A DNA stretch of 64,000 bases, from positions 1 through 64,000 of the forward strand of contig CAIOLO010000083.1 in the NCBI GenBank assembly GCA_903859155.1, read 5' to 3'. Under the pieces are notes generated by a model that ran no database searches, was not told where the DNA came from, and worked only from the letters and a program-made list of their open reading frames with translations. Both the position numbers and the translations under genes were made by a program. Positions 42,635 to 51,698 of the stretch are shown here, piece by piece. How positions within the stretch are numbered: position 1 is the first letter of the stretch; each line of letters opens with the position of its first letter. This DNA comes from an uncultured beta proteobacterium. Lineage in GTDB: Bacteria > Pseudomonadota > Gammaproteobacteria > Burkholderiales > SG8-39.

Positions 42635-43333
42635 CAGGAGAAACACGCAGGGCCGTTTGTCCAGGCTGACGGTCGTTGCACGCCAGGCGCGAATATTTCG
42701 GGTCGAGATTTCCTCGGTCGGGAGAGTCAGGTCGCAGGCGACGCAAAGCAGGGTTTCCGGTTGGCAGGTGCTGAGCAATGCACTGAGCAGGGCGTGATTG
42801 CGGTAGGGTGTCTCAATAAAGATCTGAGTCTCTCGGGCGGCCTGCGATTGTTGCTCAAAAGCGCGTATGGCACGGGAGCGCGCGGGTTCCTTGATCGGCA
42901 GGTAACCGTGAAAGGAAAAGCGCTGGGTTTCCAGGCCCGAGGCCATCAACGCCAGAATCGGTGAGGACGGGCCGGTCAGCGGCACAACCCGGAGCTGCGC
43001 CAGATGTGCGAGTCGAACCAGCGTCGCGCCAGGATCCGCAATGGCCGAGCATCCCGCCTCCGACAGCAGGCCGGCATCCACGCCGCCCCGGACGACATCG
43101 ATCATGGCCGTCAGTTCCTGTGCGGAAGTGTCGTTGGTGAGACGCTCGATGCGCAACCGGGAAAGCTGTTCTGGATGTCCGGCCAGTTTCAGAAATGCGC
43201 GCGCCGATTTGGGTTCTTCGACCAGGAAGTAATCCAGTTTGCGAACCCGATCCAATACCGCCTGAGGTATGACTGCAGCGACATCGGTGCCACCCAGCGT
43301 GGCGGGCAGCATCCATATCGTCCCGGCGGGCAA
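42593..43333 (-). CDS. RsmI-like SAM-dependent methyltransferase
   Basis: A 246-residue tetrapyrrole-methylase-fold protein. GTIWMLPATLGGTDVAAVIP replaces the usual LYIVATPIGN start; EAGCSAIADPGATLVRLAHL and PLTGPSSPILALMASGLETQ, RFSFHGYLP, are the family core; IFIETPYRNHALL follows. RsmI methylates the ribose of C1402 in 16S rRNA, but this version is shorter and more diverged and is often annotated just as SAM-dependent methyltransferase. Its start is directly beside the end of maf, and it is likely co-transcribed with it. Confidence 0.85.
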   Translation of the reverse strand: MPAGTIWMLPATLGGTDVAAVIPQAVLDRVRKLDYFLVEEPKSARAFLKLAGHPEQLSRLRIERLTNDTSAQELTAMIDVVRGGVDAGLLSEAGCSAIADPGATLVRLAHLAQLRVVPLTGPSSPILALMASGLETQRFSFHGYLPIKEPARSRAIRAFEQQSQAARETQIFIETPYRNHALLSALLSTCQPETLLCVACDLTLPTEEISTRNIRAWRATTVSLDKRPCVFLLLAQPEAARDKNTG

Positions 43334-43909
43334 TTAAGGTACCTCCAGGCCGTGCTCCCTGAGCAGATCGACAAGCGCGATCAGAGGCAGACCTATCAAG
43401 GCATTCGGATCGTCGCCGCCGAGTTTCTGGATCAACGCAATGCCCAGACCTTCGGATTTTGCGCTGCCGGCACAGTCATAAGGCTGCTCCTTGCGAAGAT
43501 AGCGCTCGATCGCGGGGGGCGACAGCGTGCGGAACCAGACCGGGTTGGCGACGCTTTTGTGCAGTGTCCTGGCGGTGACCGTACTGTGCACGCACAAGGC
43601 GGTGAAAAAGACCGCTTCCCGTCCTGAAAGTTGAAGCAATTGGCGCGTGGCATTTTCGTGGGTTCCGGGTTTGCCAAGCAACTGGTTGCCACAGCAGGCC
43701 ACTTGATCTGAGCCTATGACCAGCGCATCTGCATAATTCGCCGCCACATTCAATGCTTTGGCGCAAGCCAGACGCAAAGCCAATGCCTGCGGCTGTTCGC
43801 CCGGAAGCGGAGTTTCATCGACTTGCGGCGCGGCAACTTCGAAGGGCAGTCCGAGCCTGGCGAGGAGTTCCCTGCGGTAGCGAGAGGTGGAGGCGAGGAT
43901 GAGTTTCAC
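43334..43909 (-). CDS. maf: Maf-family nucleotide pyrophosphatase (YceF type)
   Basis: A 191-residue Maf protein: LILASTSRYRRELLARLGLP, the catalytic ALVIGSDQVACCGNQLLGKP, DCAGSAKSEGLGIALIQKLG and DPNALIGLPLIALVDLL. The YceF subgroup hydrolyses modified nucleotides such as 7-methyl-GTP. The start is GTG 43909, directly before the first strand; the longer frame upstream is unlike the family. It sits divergent to yceD, which is the usual context. Confidence 0.92.
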   Translation of the reverse strand: MKLILASTSRYRRELLARLGLPFEVAAPQVDETPLPGEQPQALALRLACAKALNVAANYADALVIGSDQVACCGNQLLGKPGTHENATRQLLQLSGREAVFFTALCVHSTVTARTLHKSVANPVWFRTLSPPAIERYLRKEQPYDCAGSAKSEGLGIALIQKLGGDDPNALIGLPLIALVDLLREHGLEVP

Positions 43910-43976
43910 GAATCTGAGCAGGGCGCCGGGGGAGCCCGAAAAAAGGAAGGTAACGCCCTGAACAGCTTGCAGTTTC

Positions 43977-44005
43977 TTGACAGCGCGACCCAATCATAAT
44001 ATCAT
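43977..44005 (+). promoter_or_regulatory. Sigma-70-like promoter of yceD-rpmF
   Basis: TTGACA (43977-43982), 17 bp, TATCAT (44000-44005): a perfect -35 and a 5-of-6 -10 at optimal spacing. Initiation would be expected at about 44011-44013, only two to four bases before the yceD ATG at 44015. Confidence 0.75.
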
Positions 44006-44014
44006 GCGCGCCCT

Positions 44015-44500
44015 ATGTCGCTACCGGGGGTTATCGACGGCCTCCAGTTCGCACGCGATGGCGGCGAATTGCGCGGGACGCTGGGTCTTGAACGACTTTC
44101 GCGTCTTGCGGAACTGCCGTGCAAAACCTCCGGAGTTGAGTACTGGCTTCGTGGTGGCCTGAACCGGACGGGGAAACCCAGTCTCGGGCTGAAGGCCTCG
44201 GGACGCCTGGAAGTGGTCTGCCAGCGCTGTCTGGGGCCGCTGTTGATTGATGTCGAAGTGGATGTGGAACTGGAGTTGTGCGCGGATCCGGATTTTATCG
44301 CGCAGGCGGACGACGAGGTTGACCGGGTGATTGCGACACGGGATATGCGTGTCGCGGAGTTGGTGGAAGATGAGGTCATTCTTGCGCTGCCCGAGGCACC
44401 CAAGCATGAGGTTTGTGATATCGACGGGTCGATTGCCGGACCGAAAAAGCAGTCGCCTTTTGGTGTTCTGGCAGGATTGAAAAAACGCGACGATCGTTAG
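44015..44500 (+). CDS. yceD: YceD family protein (DUF177)
   Basis: A 161-residue DUF177 protein: VIDGLQFARDGGELRGTLGL, VVCQRCLGPLLIDVEVDVEL with the paired Cys of the family, and DEVDRVIATRDMRVAELVED. The family is linked to 23S rRNA accumulation and always lies just before rpmF, as here. No Shine-Dalgarno is seen before the ATG and a strong promoter ends 9 bp upstream, so the message may be leaderless. The stop lies 39 bp from rpmF. Confidence 0.92.
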   Translation: MSLPGVIDGLQFARDGGELRGTLGLERLSRLAELPCKTSGVEYWLRGGLNRTGKPSLGLKASGRLEVVCQRCLGPLLIDVEVDVELELCADPDFIAQADDEVDRVIATRDMRVAELVEDEVILALPEAPKHEVCDIDGSIAGPKKQSPFGVLAGLKKRDDR

Positions 44501-44539
44501 GTTCGCCGCGCGAATCGAAGGAATTGAAGGAGTACACAC

Positions 44540-44719
44540 ATGGCAGTACAGCAGAACAAGAAGTCCCCCTCAAAGCGGGGCATGCACCGTGCGCATGATT
44601 TCCTGGTGGCACCTCCGCTTGCACTCGAACCGACCACCGGCGAAGTGCATCTGCGCCACCACGTCAGCCCCAGCGGTTATTACCGCGGCAAGAAGGTGGC
44701 AAAAGGCAGGGGCGAGTAA
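44540..44719 (+). CDS. rpmF: 50S ribosomal protein L32
   Basis: A 59-residue ribosomal protein: [20 protein letters not shown], then [20 protein letters not shown] and [11 protein letters not shown]. This is the standard betaproteobacterial L32, without the zinc-binding cysteines of other forms. GAAGGAG precedes the ATG by about 8 bp. It is part of the yceD-rpmF-plsX unit. Confidence 0.97.
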   Translation: MAVQQNKKSPSKRGMHRAHDFLVAPPLALEPTTGEVHLRHHVSPSGYYRGKKVAKGRGE

Positions 44720-44809
44720 GCCAGGTTTCGTTTTCGGGGCGCATGGCGTCCCGATGCGGAATTCATTCCCGGGGCGGCCAACATAGCCATCACCATCGCG
44801 ATCGATTGC

Positions 44810-45793
44810 ATGGGCGGCGACCATGGTCCGCATGTCACCGTGCCGGCGGCGATCGAGTTCCTGGCCATGCACCGCACTGCGAAAGTGGTGCTGGTCGGTC
44901 TCAGCGATCCCATCAACGCCGAATTGCATCGCGCCGGCAGCGCGAATGCGGGTCGCCTGCGCGTGCATCACGCGTCGGAGATCATATCGATGGACGAGTC
45001 CCCTGCCGCGGCCTTGCGTGGCAAGAAGGAGTCTTCGATCCGTCTGGCGGCCGAACTGGTCAAGAGCGGCGAGGCTCAGGCATTGGTCAGCGCGGGCAAT
45101 ACCGGCGCGCTGATGGCCATTACCCGTTTCGTATTGAAAACGCTTCCCGGCATAGACCGGCCGGCAATCCTGTCGGTGCTGCCTTCGCAATCCGGCGGGA
45201 CCTATGTGCTTGACCTCGGCGCCAATGTCGATTGCAGCGCCGAAAATCTGTTGCAATTCGCGATCATGGGCTCGGTCCTGGTTTCTGCGGTTGAACACAA
45301 GGAACGTCCCACGGTCGGCCTCCTCAATATCGGCGAAGAGGATATCAAAGGAAACGAAGTCGTCAAGAAAACGGCTGCTCTGCTGCGCGCGAGCGGCCTG
45401 AATTTCATCGGCAACGTTGAAGGTGACGACATATTCAAAGGAACTAGCGACGTGGTGGTATGCGACGGTTTTGTGGGCAATGTGGCCTTGAAAGCGGTGG
45501 AAGGGCTGGCGCAGATGCTCGGTGCGTTCCTCAAGGAGGAATTGAGCCGCAGTTTTTTCAGGAAACTGGCCGCGCTTGCCGCCGCGCCGGCACTTGTGGC
45601 ATTCAAGCGTCGCGTGGATCACCGCACCTACAACGGCGCGACGTTTATCGGGCTGCGGGGTGTTGTCGTCAAGAGTCACGGATCGGCGGACCAGTTTGCC
45701 TTTCGCCGGGCCATTGAAAGGGCGCGCGAGGAGGTCGAGAGCGACGTCATCGCCCGGTTGACACATCGTCTTGCCAGTCTGGAGGCGGCATGA
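44810..45793 (+). CDS. plsX: Phosphate acyltransferase PlsX
   Basis: An acyl-ACP:phosphate acyltransferase that makes acyl-phosphate for the first step of phospholipid synthesis. Motifs: [60 protein letters not shown] and [19 protein letters not shown]. The first standard start codon is ATG 44810, but this cuts off the first beta strand (ITIAID), which is encoded in frame from 44783 with no ATG, GTG or TTG between there and the preceding in-frame stop at 44717. The true start is probably ATA 44783 or another rare codon. The gene overlaps fabH by 4 nt. Confidence 0.93.
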   Translation: MGGDHGPHVTVPAAIEFLAMHRTAKVVLVGLSDPINAELHRAGSANAGRLRVHHASEIISMDESPAAALRGKKESSIRLAAELVKSGEAQALVSAGNTGALMAITRFVLKTLPGIDRPAILSVLPSQSGGTYVLDLGANVDCSAENLLQFAIMGSVLVSAVEHKERPTVGLLNIGEEDIKGNEVVKKTAALLRASGLNFIGNVEGDDIFKGTSDVVVCDGFVGNVALKAVEGLAQMLGAFLKEELSRSFFRKLAALAAAPALVAFKRRVDHRTYNGATFIGLRGVVVKSHGSADQFAFRRAIERAREEVESDVIARLTHRLASLEAA

Positions 45794-46749
45794 TCTGGTC
45801 GAGGATCGCAGGGACCGGCAGCTACCTGCCGGAGCGCCTGGTCACCAATGCCGAGCTCGCCCGCACCATGGATACCTCTGACGAATGGATCCACAGCCGC
45901 ACCGGCATCCGGCAACGGTATATCGCCGCTGAGTCAGAGTCGAGCAGCGATCTGGCCCTGCGGGCCTGCCAGGCGGCGCTGCTTGCCGCAGACACACCGG
46001 CTTCCGAGGTGGATCTCATCATCTTTGCCACCTCCACGCCGGATCAGATTTTTCCCAGCAGTGCATGCCTGTTGCAGGCGAAACTCGGGATCAAGGGAGG
46101 GGCCGCATTCGACATTCAGGCCGTCTGCAGCGGCTTTGTGTATGCGCTTAGTATCGCGGACAAGTTCATCCGGTCCGGTCAGAGCCGTTGCGCCCTGGTG
46201 GTCGGCGCGGAGGTGTTTTCGCGCATACTGGACTGGAATGATCGTGCCACCGCAGTGTTGTTCGGCGATGGTGCCGGTGCTGTCGTGCTGCGCGCGGAGC
46301 CGAATCCGGGAATTCTTGGCAGCGTGCTTCGAGCCGACGGATCGCAGGCAAAAATCCTCTCGGTTCCCGGCACGGTTTGCGGTGGACAGGTGAAGGGCAC
46401 CGCATTCGTGCAGATGGATGGCCAGGGGGTCTTCAAGTTCGCGGTGCGCGTACTCGATGAGGTTGCAAGGGAAACCCTGCTGCAATGCGGCCTCGGTGTG
46501 ACGGATGTCGACTGGTTCATTCCGCATCAGGCGAACGTGCGCATACTGGATGCGACCGCAAAGCGCCTTGGAATACCCGCCGAGCGGGTGGTGGTGACGG
46601 TTGACCGCCATGCCAATACCTCGGCGGCATCGGTGCCGCTGGCATTGGATTGCGCCGTCCGTGACGGCCGCATCAAGCGCGGGCAAAGGGTCATGCTGGC
46701 CGCGGTGGGTGGTGGGTTCACCTGGGGCGCGGCTGTTCTTGAGTATTGA
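45790..46749 (+). CDS. fabH: 3-oxoacyl-ACP synthase III
   Basis: A 319-residue condensing enzyme that joins acetyl-CoA and malonyl-ACP to start fatty-acid synthesis. The triad is Cys113 ([14 protein letters not shown]), His246 ([20 protein letters not shown]) and Asn276 ([13 protein letters not shown]). Its ATG overlaps the plsX stop (ATGA). All motifs and the length are normal. Confidence 0.97.
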   Translation: MIWSRIAGTGSYLPERLVTNAELARTMDTSDEWIHSRTGIRQRYIAAESESSSDLALRACQAALLAADTPASEVDLIIFATSTPDQIFPSSACLLQAKLGIKGGAAFDIQAVCSGFVYALSIADKFIRSGQSRCALVVGAEVFSRILDWNDRATAVLFGDGAGAVVLRAEPNPGILGSVLRADGSQAKILSVPGTVCGGQVKGTAFVQMDGQGVFKFAVRVLDEVARETLLQCGLGVTDVDWFIPHQANVRILDATAKRLGIPAERVVVTVDRHANTSAASVPLALDCAVRDGRIKRGQRVMLAAVGGGFTWGAAVLEY

Positions 46750-46766
46750 ACACTTGTATAGGAACG

Positions 46767-47699
46767 ATGTTGAAACTGGCCATGGTGTTTCCCGGGCAGG
46801 GATCGCAAACCGTAGGGATGATGAATGCCTATGGCGATCTGCCCGAAATCCGTCAGACCATTGACGAAGCCTCGGATATTCTCGGTCAGGACATCGCCAG
46901 GCTGTTGGCGGAAGGTCCGGCAGAGGAGCTCAATCGCACCGTGAACACCCAGCCGGTCATGGTGACCGCAGGCGTTGCGGTCTACCGCGCCTGGCTGGCC
47001 ATGGGAGGCGCCCAGCCCGCCATGCTTGCCGGCCATAGTCTGGGGGAATATTCGGCGCTGGTTGCCGCCGGTGCGCTGTCATTTTCAGATTGCCTGCCCC
47101 TGGTGCGCCTGCGCGCCCGGGCCATGCAGGAAGCGGTGCCGGAAGGAACCGGCGCCATGGCCGCAATACTGGGGCTGGATGATGATGCGGTAGTGGCGGC
47201 GTGCGCCGAAGCGGCGCTGGGCGAGGTGGTCGAGGCGGTCAATTTCAATGCTCCCGCGCAAGTGGTGATTGCCGGACACGCAGCGGCGGTAAAGCGAGGC
47301 ATGGAGGCCGCCAAGCTCCGTGGAGCAAAGCGGGCAGTTCCCCTGCCAGTCAGCGCGCCGTTTCACTCCTCGCTGATGGGGCCGGCGGCGGTGCGGCTGG
47401 CGCAGGCCCTGGCCGATGTGAAGTTTCATTCCCCCGCCATTCCGGTGGTGCACAACCTTGACGCTGCGACCCACATGCAGCCAGAGCAGATACGCGAAGC
47501 TCTGGTCGGGCAGGCCGATCATCCGGTCAGGTGGACACAATGCATTATCGCGATGGCGGCGGCAGGTATGACGCACGTTTTCGAATGCGGTCCGGGCAAG
47601 GTTCTCGCGCCTCTGTCCAAGCGGATCAGCGCGAATCTGCAGGGCATCGCGCTTGCGGATCGGGTCGCCATGGAGCAGGCATTGCAGATACATGGATAA
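46767..47699 (+). CDS. fabD: Malonyl-CoA:ACP transacylase
   Basis: A 310-residue acyltransferase: MVFPGQGSQTVGM, the nucleophile Ser91 in AGHSLGEYSALVAAG, His200 in SAPFHSSLM and HVFECGPGKVLAPLSKRI. It loads malonate on ACP. ATG 46767 follows an ATAGGAACG ribosome site; a TTG at 46746 in the same frame is less likely. It overlaps fabG by 8 nt. Confidence 0.96.
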   Translation: MLKLAMVFPGQGSQTVGMMNAYGDLPEIRQTIDEASDILGQDIARLLAEGPAEELNRTVNTQPVMVTAGVAVYRAWLAMGGAQPAMLAGHSLGEYSALVAAGALSFSDCLPLVRLRARAMQEAVPEGTGAMAAILGLDDDAVVAACAEAALGEVVEAVNFNAPAQVVIAGHAAAVKRGMEAAKLRGAKRAVPLPVSAPFHSSLMGPAAVRLAQALADVKFHSPAIPVVHNLDAATHMQPEQIREALVGQADHPVRWTQCIIAMAAAGMTHVFECGPGKVLAPLSKRISANLQGIALADRVAMEQALQIHG

Positions 47700-48447
47700 C
47701 CCGCACACGCTTGCCAACCAGATTGCACTGGTGACCGGGGCAAGCCGAGGCATCGGCAGGGCAGTTGCCATCGCGCTGGGTTCACGGGGAGCGACTGTCA
47801 TCGGTACCGGTACCTCCGAATCCGGGGCGGCCACGGTGGACGAATATCTCAGGGAACAGGGGGTCACGGGTCGAGGTGCGAAACTTGATGTCAACGACGG
47901 CCCGGCAGTCGGCGCGCTGCTCGATCTGATTGAAAAGCAATACGGCGCAGTGTCAATACTTGTCAATAATGCAGGGATCACCAAGGACAATCTGGCGGTT
48001 CGCATGAAGGAAGCGGAATGGGATACCGTTATCGATACCGATTTGAATTCCGTTTTTCGTCTGTCCAAAGCAGTGTTGCGCGGCATGATGAAAGCGCGCA
48101 GCGGCAGGATTGTCAGCATCACCTCAGTGGTGGCTGCAACCGGCAATGCGGGCCAGGTCAATTACGCGGCGGCAAAGGCGGGCGTAGCCGGTTTTACCCG
48201 CTCCCTGGCGCGGGAAATCGGCAGCCGCGGCATCACCGTCAATTGCGTTGCTCCGGGGTTTATCGAAACCGACATGACGCGCGCGCTCACCGAGGAGCAA
48301 CGTGCAGCGTTGCTGGGGCAGATTTCACTGGCTCGTTTTGGAAGCGCAGAAGATATTGCCGCCGCAGTATGTTTTCTCGCCTCACCCGCGGCTGCATACA
48401 TTACCGGCACCACTATTCATGTCAATGGCGGAATGTTTATGAATTAG
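47692..48447 (+). CDS. fabG: 3-oxoacyl-ACP reductase
   Basis: A 251-residue short-chain reductase that reduces 3-oxoacyl-ACP with NADPH. The cofactor motif is [20 protein letters not shown] and the NNAG segment [13 protein letters not shown]; the Ser-Tyr-Lys triad lies in [20 protein letters not shown] then [14 protein letters not shown] follows. The ATG lies inside the last codons of fabD, as is common for this cluster. Confidence 0.97.
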   Translation: MDNPHTLANQIALVTGASRGIGRAVAIALGSRGATVIGTGTSESGAATVDEYLREQGVTGRGAKLDVNDGPAVGALLDLIEKQYGAVSILVNNAGITKDNLAVRMKEAEWDTVIDTDLNSVFRLSKAVLRGMMKARSGRIVSITSVVAATGNAGQVNYAAAKAGVAGFTRSLAREIGSRGITVNCVAPGFIETDMTRALTEEQRAALLGQISLARFGSAEDIAAAVCFLASPAAAYITGTTIHVNGGMFMN

Positions 48448-48454
48448 CAGGGAA

Positions 48455-48483
48455 TTATTTCTCACAGCGGGATCTGCTACAAT
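48455..48483 (+). promoter_or_regulatory. Probable acpP promoter
   Basis: TACAAT at 48478-48483 matches a -10 element in five of six positions; a weak -35 TTATTT (48455-48460) lies 17 bp upstream. It would give acpP, needed in large amounts, its own transcript with a leader of about 45 nt. Confidence 0.6.
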
Positions 48484-48535
48484 TCGCGCCACAAAAATCA
48501 GGACACCAGCGCTACACAGGGAGAAGGAGTGCAAT

Positions 48536-48778
48536 ATGGAAAACATTGAGCAACGGGTAAAGAAGATTGTTGCCGAGCAGCTTGGGGTCAACGAATCCGA
48601 GATCAAAAACGAGTCTTCGTTCGTGGACGATCTGGGCGCCGATTCTCTGGATACGGTAGAACTGGTGATGGCGTTGGAAGAAGAGTTCGAAACCGAAATT
48701 CCGGATGAAGATGCAGAAAAGATCACCACAGTGCGCCTGGCGATCGACTATATCAACGCCCATGGCAAGGCTTCCTGA
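48536..48778 (+). CDS. acpP: Acyl carrier protein
   Basis: An 80-residue acidic four-helix protein: [20 protein letters not shown], then [20 protein letters not shown], where the Ser of DSL accepts 4'-phosphopantetheine from AcpS (encoded at 60596 in this window). GGAGAAGGAG precedes the ATG. It carries growing fatty acids. Confidence 0.98.
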   Translation: MENIEQRVKKIVAEQLGVNESEIKNESSFVDDLGADSLDTVELVMALEEEFETEIPDEDAEKITTVRLAIDYINAHGKAS

Positions 48779-48805
48779 GTTCAATCACAGCCGTTCAGGG
48801 ATATC

Positions 48806-50044
48806 TTGACCCGCCGTCGCGTTGTAATCACAGGGCTCGGAATCATTTCTCCGGTCGGCAATACGCTGACCGAGTCATGGACCGCGATTCTCGCGGGAAA
48901 GTCCGGCATTGGACCTATTACCCGCTTTGACGCAACCGCCTTCAGTTCGCGGATAGCCGGAGAGGTCCGCGGGTTTGCCGTGGAAAAGTACCTCTCGGGC
49001 AAGGAAGCGCGGCGCTTCGACACGTTTATCCATTACGGACTGGCCGCAGGAATCGATGCGCTCAAGGATTCCGGTTTGGCTCTCGACAAAGAGGACCTCA
49101 CCCAGATCGGCGTGTGCATTGGCTCCGGAATCGGCGGACTGCCGCTGATCGAGGATACGCATATCGCGTATGCGGCGGGTGGCCCTCGGAAGATTTCGCC
49201 GTTTTTTGTTCCGGGCACGATCATCAATCTGATTTCAGGGCAGCTCTCCATCATGTATGGATTGAAGGGGCCCAATTTCGCCGTGGTTTCCGCCTGCACC
49301 ACAGCCAATCACTGTATCGGCGAAGCCGGGCGCCTGATCGAATACGGCGATGCCGACGTGATGATCGCCGGGGGGGCGGAGGCGACGGTCTCGCCTTTGG
49401 GCGTCGGGGGATTTTGTGCCGCGCGTGCGTTATCCGGGCGGAACGATGACCCCACTCGTGCGAGTCGCCCCTGGGACAAGGACCGCGACGGTTTCGTGCT
49501 GGGGGAAGGGGCCGGGGTGCTGGTACTGGAAGAATTTGAGCATGCGAAAAAGCGCGGCGCGAGGATTTACTGCGAGCTGGCAGGCTACGGCATGAGCGCA
49601 GACGCCCACCACATCACCGCGCCCTGCGAGGACGGTGAAGGCGCGGCGCGATGCATGACCAACGCACTGCGCAATGCGAAACTGAATGCGGACCAGGTGG
49701 ATTACATCAATGCCCATGGCACCTCCACACCTCTCGGGGATATCGCCGAAACTATTGCCGTGAAGCGCGCTTTTGGAACGCACGTGGATAAGGTTGCGAT
49801 GAGTTCCACCAAGTCGATGACGGGCCATCTGCTGGGTGCGGCCGGCGGGATTGAGTCCGTGTTCTCGTCAATGGCCCTCTACGAGCAGATCGCTCCGCCG
49901 ACCGCCAATTTGGACTCGCCTGATCCTGCCTGCGACCTTGACTATGTGCCCAATACCGCGCGTTCGATGCCCATCCGCGCGGCATTGTCCAATTCTTTCG
50001 GTTTCGGCGGCACCAACGGGACATTGATTTTCACCCGCATTTGA
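48806..50044 (+). CDS. fabF: 3-oxoacyl-ACP synthase II
   Basis: A 412-residue elongating condensing enzyme. The triad is Cys164 ([15 protein letters not shown]), His in [16 protein letters not shown] and His in [20 protein letters not shown]; the C-terminal [14 protein letters not shown] is also typical. The start is TTG 48806 (TTG ACC CGC CGT), which gives the usual [12 protein letters not shown] start; no ATG is available. It follows acpP by 27 bp. Confidence 0.96.
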   Translation: MTRRRVVITGLGIISPVGNTLTESWTAILAGKSGIGPITRFDATAFSSRIAGEVRGFAVEKYLSGKEARRFDTFIHYGLAAGIDALKDSGLALDKEDLTQIGVCIGSGIGGLPLIEDTHIAYAAGGPRKISPFFVPGTIINLISGQLSIMYGLKGPNFAVVSACTTANHCIGEAGRLIEYGDADVMIAGGAEATVSPLGVGGFCAARALSGRNDDPTRASRPWDKDRDGFVLGEGAGVLVLEEFEHAKKRGARIYCELAGYGMSADAHHITAPCEDGEGAARCMTNALRNAKLNADQVDYINAHGTSTPLGDIAETIAVKRAFGTHVDKVAMSSTKSMTGHLLGAAGGIESVFSSMALYEQIAPPTANLDSPDPACDLDYVPNTARSMPIRAALSNSFGFGGTNGTLIFTRI

Positions 50045-50463
50045 GTCCGCCCGTCTGCAGTTTGGTATTGCGGCCATCTCGCAGCCTGGCGTTGCTCGCC
50101 ACCGTCTCCCATTCTCTTGCCGTCGCAGCGGTGTTTCCGGCCCTGACTGGAGTTCCTCTGGTGCTGGTGTCCGCCGGAGCACTGCTCTCAGCTGCCTGGT
50201 GCGTGGCCAGGGCCATGCTGTGGCTCCCGGGGGGCGTCGCTCGCTTTGATGTCCTGCCCGATGGCGCCGCGCGTTGGTTCGATTGCAGGGGGAGGGTTTA
50301 TTCGTCGAGGACGGTCCGGGTAGGCTGGTGCAGTGAGTATCTGCTGCTAGTTGGCCTGCAGGGGGCAGGCCCCAGGTGGCACTGGGTGCCAATGCTGCCC
50401 GACTCGGCGGACTCCCCTTCGCTGCGCTGCCTGCGTGTCTGGTTTCGATGGCGGCCGGGCTGA
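50041..50463 (+). CDS. YgfX-like (CptA family) inner-membrane protein
   Basis: A 140-residue protein with two adjacent hydrophobic helices (about 16-38 and 43-63: [40 protein letters not shown]) and a short soluble end with [20 protein letters not shown]. This layout and its place between fabF and rpoE fit the YgfX family; the E. coli member works with SdhE (CptB), which is not encoded here. The TTG start overlaps the fabF stop by 4 nt. Identification rests on context plus topology. Confidence 0.65.
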   Translation: MSPPVCSLVLRPSRSLALLATVSHSLAVAAVFPALTGVPLVLVSAGALLSAAWCVARAMLWLPGGVARFDVLPDGAARWFDCRGRVYSSRTVRVGWCSEYLLLVGLQGAGPRWHWVPMLPDSADSPSLRCLRVWFRWRPG

Positions 50464-50481
50464 AAATTGCCCAAAACCATT

Positions 50482-50508
50482 GAACTAATCCGCTGCAGAC
50501 GGGTCTTT
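50482..50508 (+). promoter_or_regulatory. Sigma-E-type promoter before rpoE
   Basis: GAACTA (50482-50487), 16 bp, TCTTT (50504-50508) resembles the GAACTT-N16-TCTGA consensus of sigma-E promoters. It lies about 90 bp upstream of rpoE, as expected for autoregulation. Confidence 0.55.
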
Positions 50509-50598
50509 AGCTTAGTAAATGGCTACTCGGGCGCCCGGGCTATACTGCGAACGCCGCTTTCGCCGGTGATCCCAGAAAAATATGCCCAGTGACGCGAA

Positions 50599-51198
50599 AT
50601 GAGTGACCGGGAACTTGACAGGCAGCTTGTCGAGCGCGCCCAGCGCGGCGATAAGCATGCGTTTGAATTGCTGGTGTCGAAGTACCAGCGAAAGCTGTTG
50701 CGGCTGCTGTCGCGGTTTATCCGTGACGCGGGTGAAGTGGAGGATGTGGCCCAGGAGGCATTCATCAAGGCCTACCGGGCATTGCCGACGTTTCGCGGAG
50801 ACAGTGCGTTTTATACATGGCTCTACAGGATCGGGATCAATACCGCGAAGAGTCATCCGGTGGCAACGGGCAGGCGTGCGCCGACGCTGACGGCGTACGA
50901 CGCCGAGGAGGCGGAGTTATTCGATGATGGCGAGCAATTGCGAGACATCAACACTCCTGAAAGCATCCTTATGTCAAAGGAGATTGCCGCAACGGTAAAT
51001 TCCGCGATGGATTGCCTTCCCGAGGAATTGCGTGCCGCGATTTCGCTTCGCGAAATTGAAGGCTTGAGCTATGAGGAGATTGCTGCGATTATGAATTGCC
51101 CCATAGGTACGGTCAGGTCGAGGATTTTTCGGGCGCGAGAGGTTATCGCTGAGAAATTGCGCCCCATTCTGGACAAGCGCAAGGAATTGAGGTGGTAG
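50599..51198 (+). CDS. rpoE: RNA polymerase sigma factor RpoE/AlgU
   Basis: A 199-residue ECF sigma factor of the RpoE/AlgU group: region 2 AFELLVSKYQRKLLRLLSRF and DVAQEAFIKAYRALPTFRGD, FYTWLYRIGINTAKS, region 4 ISLREIEGLSYEEIAAIMNC and PIGTVRSRIFRARE. It directs the envelope-stress regulon and is held by the anti-sigma factor encoded next. nadB, which often precedes rpoE in pseudomonads, is absent; a YgfX-like gene lies upstream. Confidence 0.96.
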   Translation: MSDRELDRQLVERAQRGDKHAFELLVSKYQRKLLRLLSRFIRDAGEVEDVAQEAFIKAYRALPTFRGDSAFYTWLYRIGINTAKSHPVATGRRAPTLTAYDAEEAELFDDGEQLRDINTPESILMSKEIAATVNSAMDCLPEELRAAISLREIEGLSYEEIAAIMNCPIGTVRSRIFRAREVIAEKLRPILDKRKELRW

Positions 51199-51203
51199 GC
51201 GGC

Positions 51204-51698
51204 ATGAACGAGGAATTATCTGCCCTGGTGGATGGCGAACTTCCGGAAGGGCAATTGTCCAGGCACCTGGCAAATCTCAAGAACGATGCGGCGGATCGCG
51301 CCGCCTGGGATACCTGCCACCTTATAGGGGATGCTCTGCGCGGCCAGATCGCGCCGGACATCTGTTCCCGCGTTGCGCAGCGCCTGGCCGAGGAGCCGAC
51401 GGTACTGGCGCCTCGAGCGAAGGCATGGTCCGCGAAGGGTATCGGTGGGTGGGCGATGTCCATAGCAGCCGGTGCCGCGGCCGTGGCGCTGGTTGTCTGG
51501 ACAGTTTTGCCCGGCATGCGAAACGATTTCCAGTTTGCACAGAAGGCTGTGGTGCCGCAGATGCCCTCGGCGGCGGCGCCCTCGGCGACTCTGGTGGCGG
51601 ATTATCTGCTCGCGCACCAGCGATATTCAGCGACCAGTGCGATGCAGGGTGTGGCACCCTATGTACGCACCGTGGCAGATGAGCGCGAGCCACGCTGA
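51204..51698 (+). CDS. mucA: Anti-sigma-E factor RseA/MucA
   Basis: A 164-residue bitopic protein: cytoplasmic anti-sigma domain MNEELSALVDGELPEGQLSR with the WDTCHLIGDALRGQ helix, one TM segment at about 82-102 (WAMSIAAGAAAVALVVWTVL), and a short periplasmic end where DegS/MucB control acts. ATG 51204 follows GGTGGTAGGCGG five bases after the rpoE stop. It overlaps mucB by 1 nt. Confidence 0.92.
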   Translation: MNEELSALVDGELPEGQLSRHLANLKNDAADRAAWDTCHLIGDALRGQIAPDICSRVAQRLAEEPTVLAPRAKAWSAKGIGGWAMSIAAGAAAVALVVWTVLPGMRNDFQFAQKAVVPQMPSAAAPSATLVADYLLAHQRYSATSAMQGVAPYVRTVADEREPR

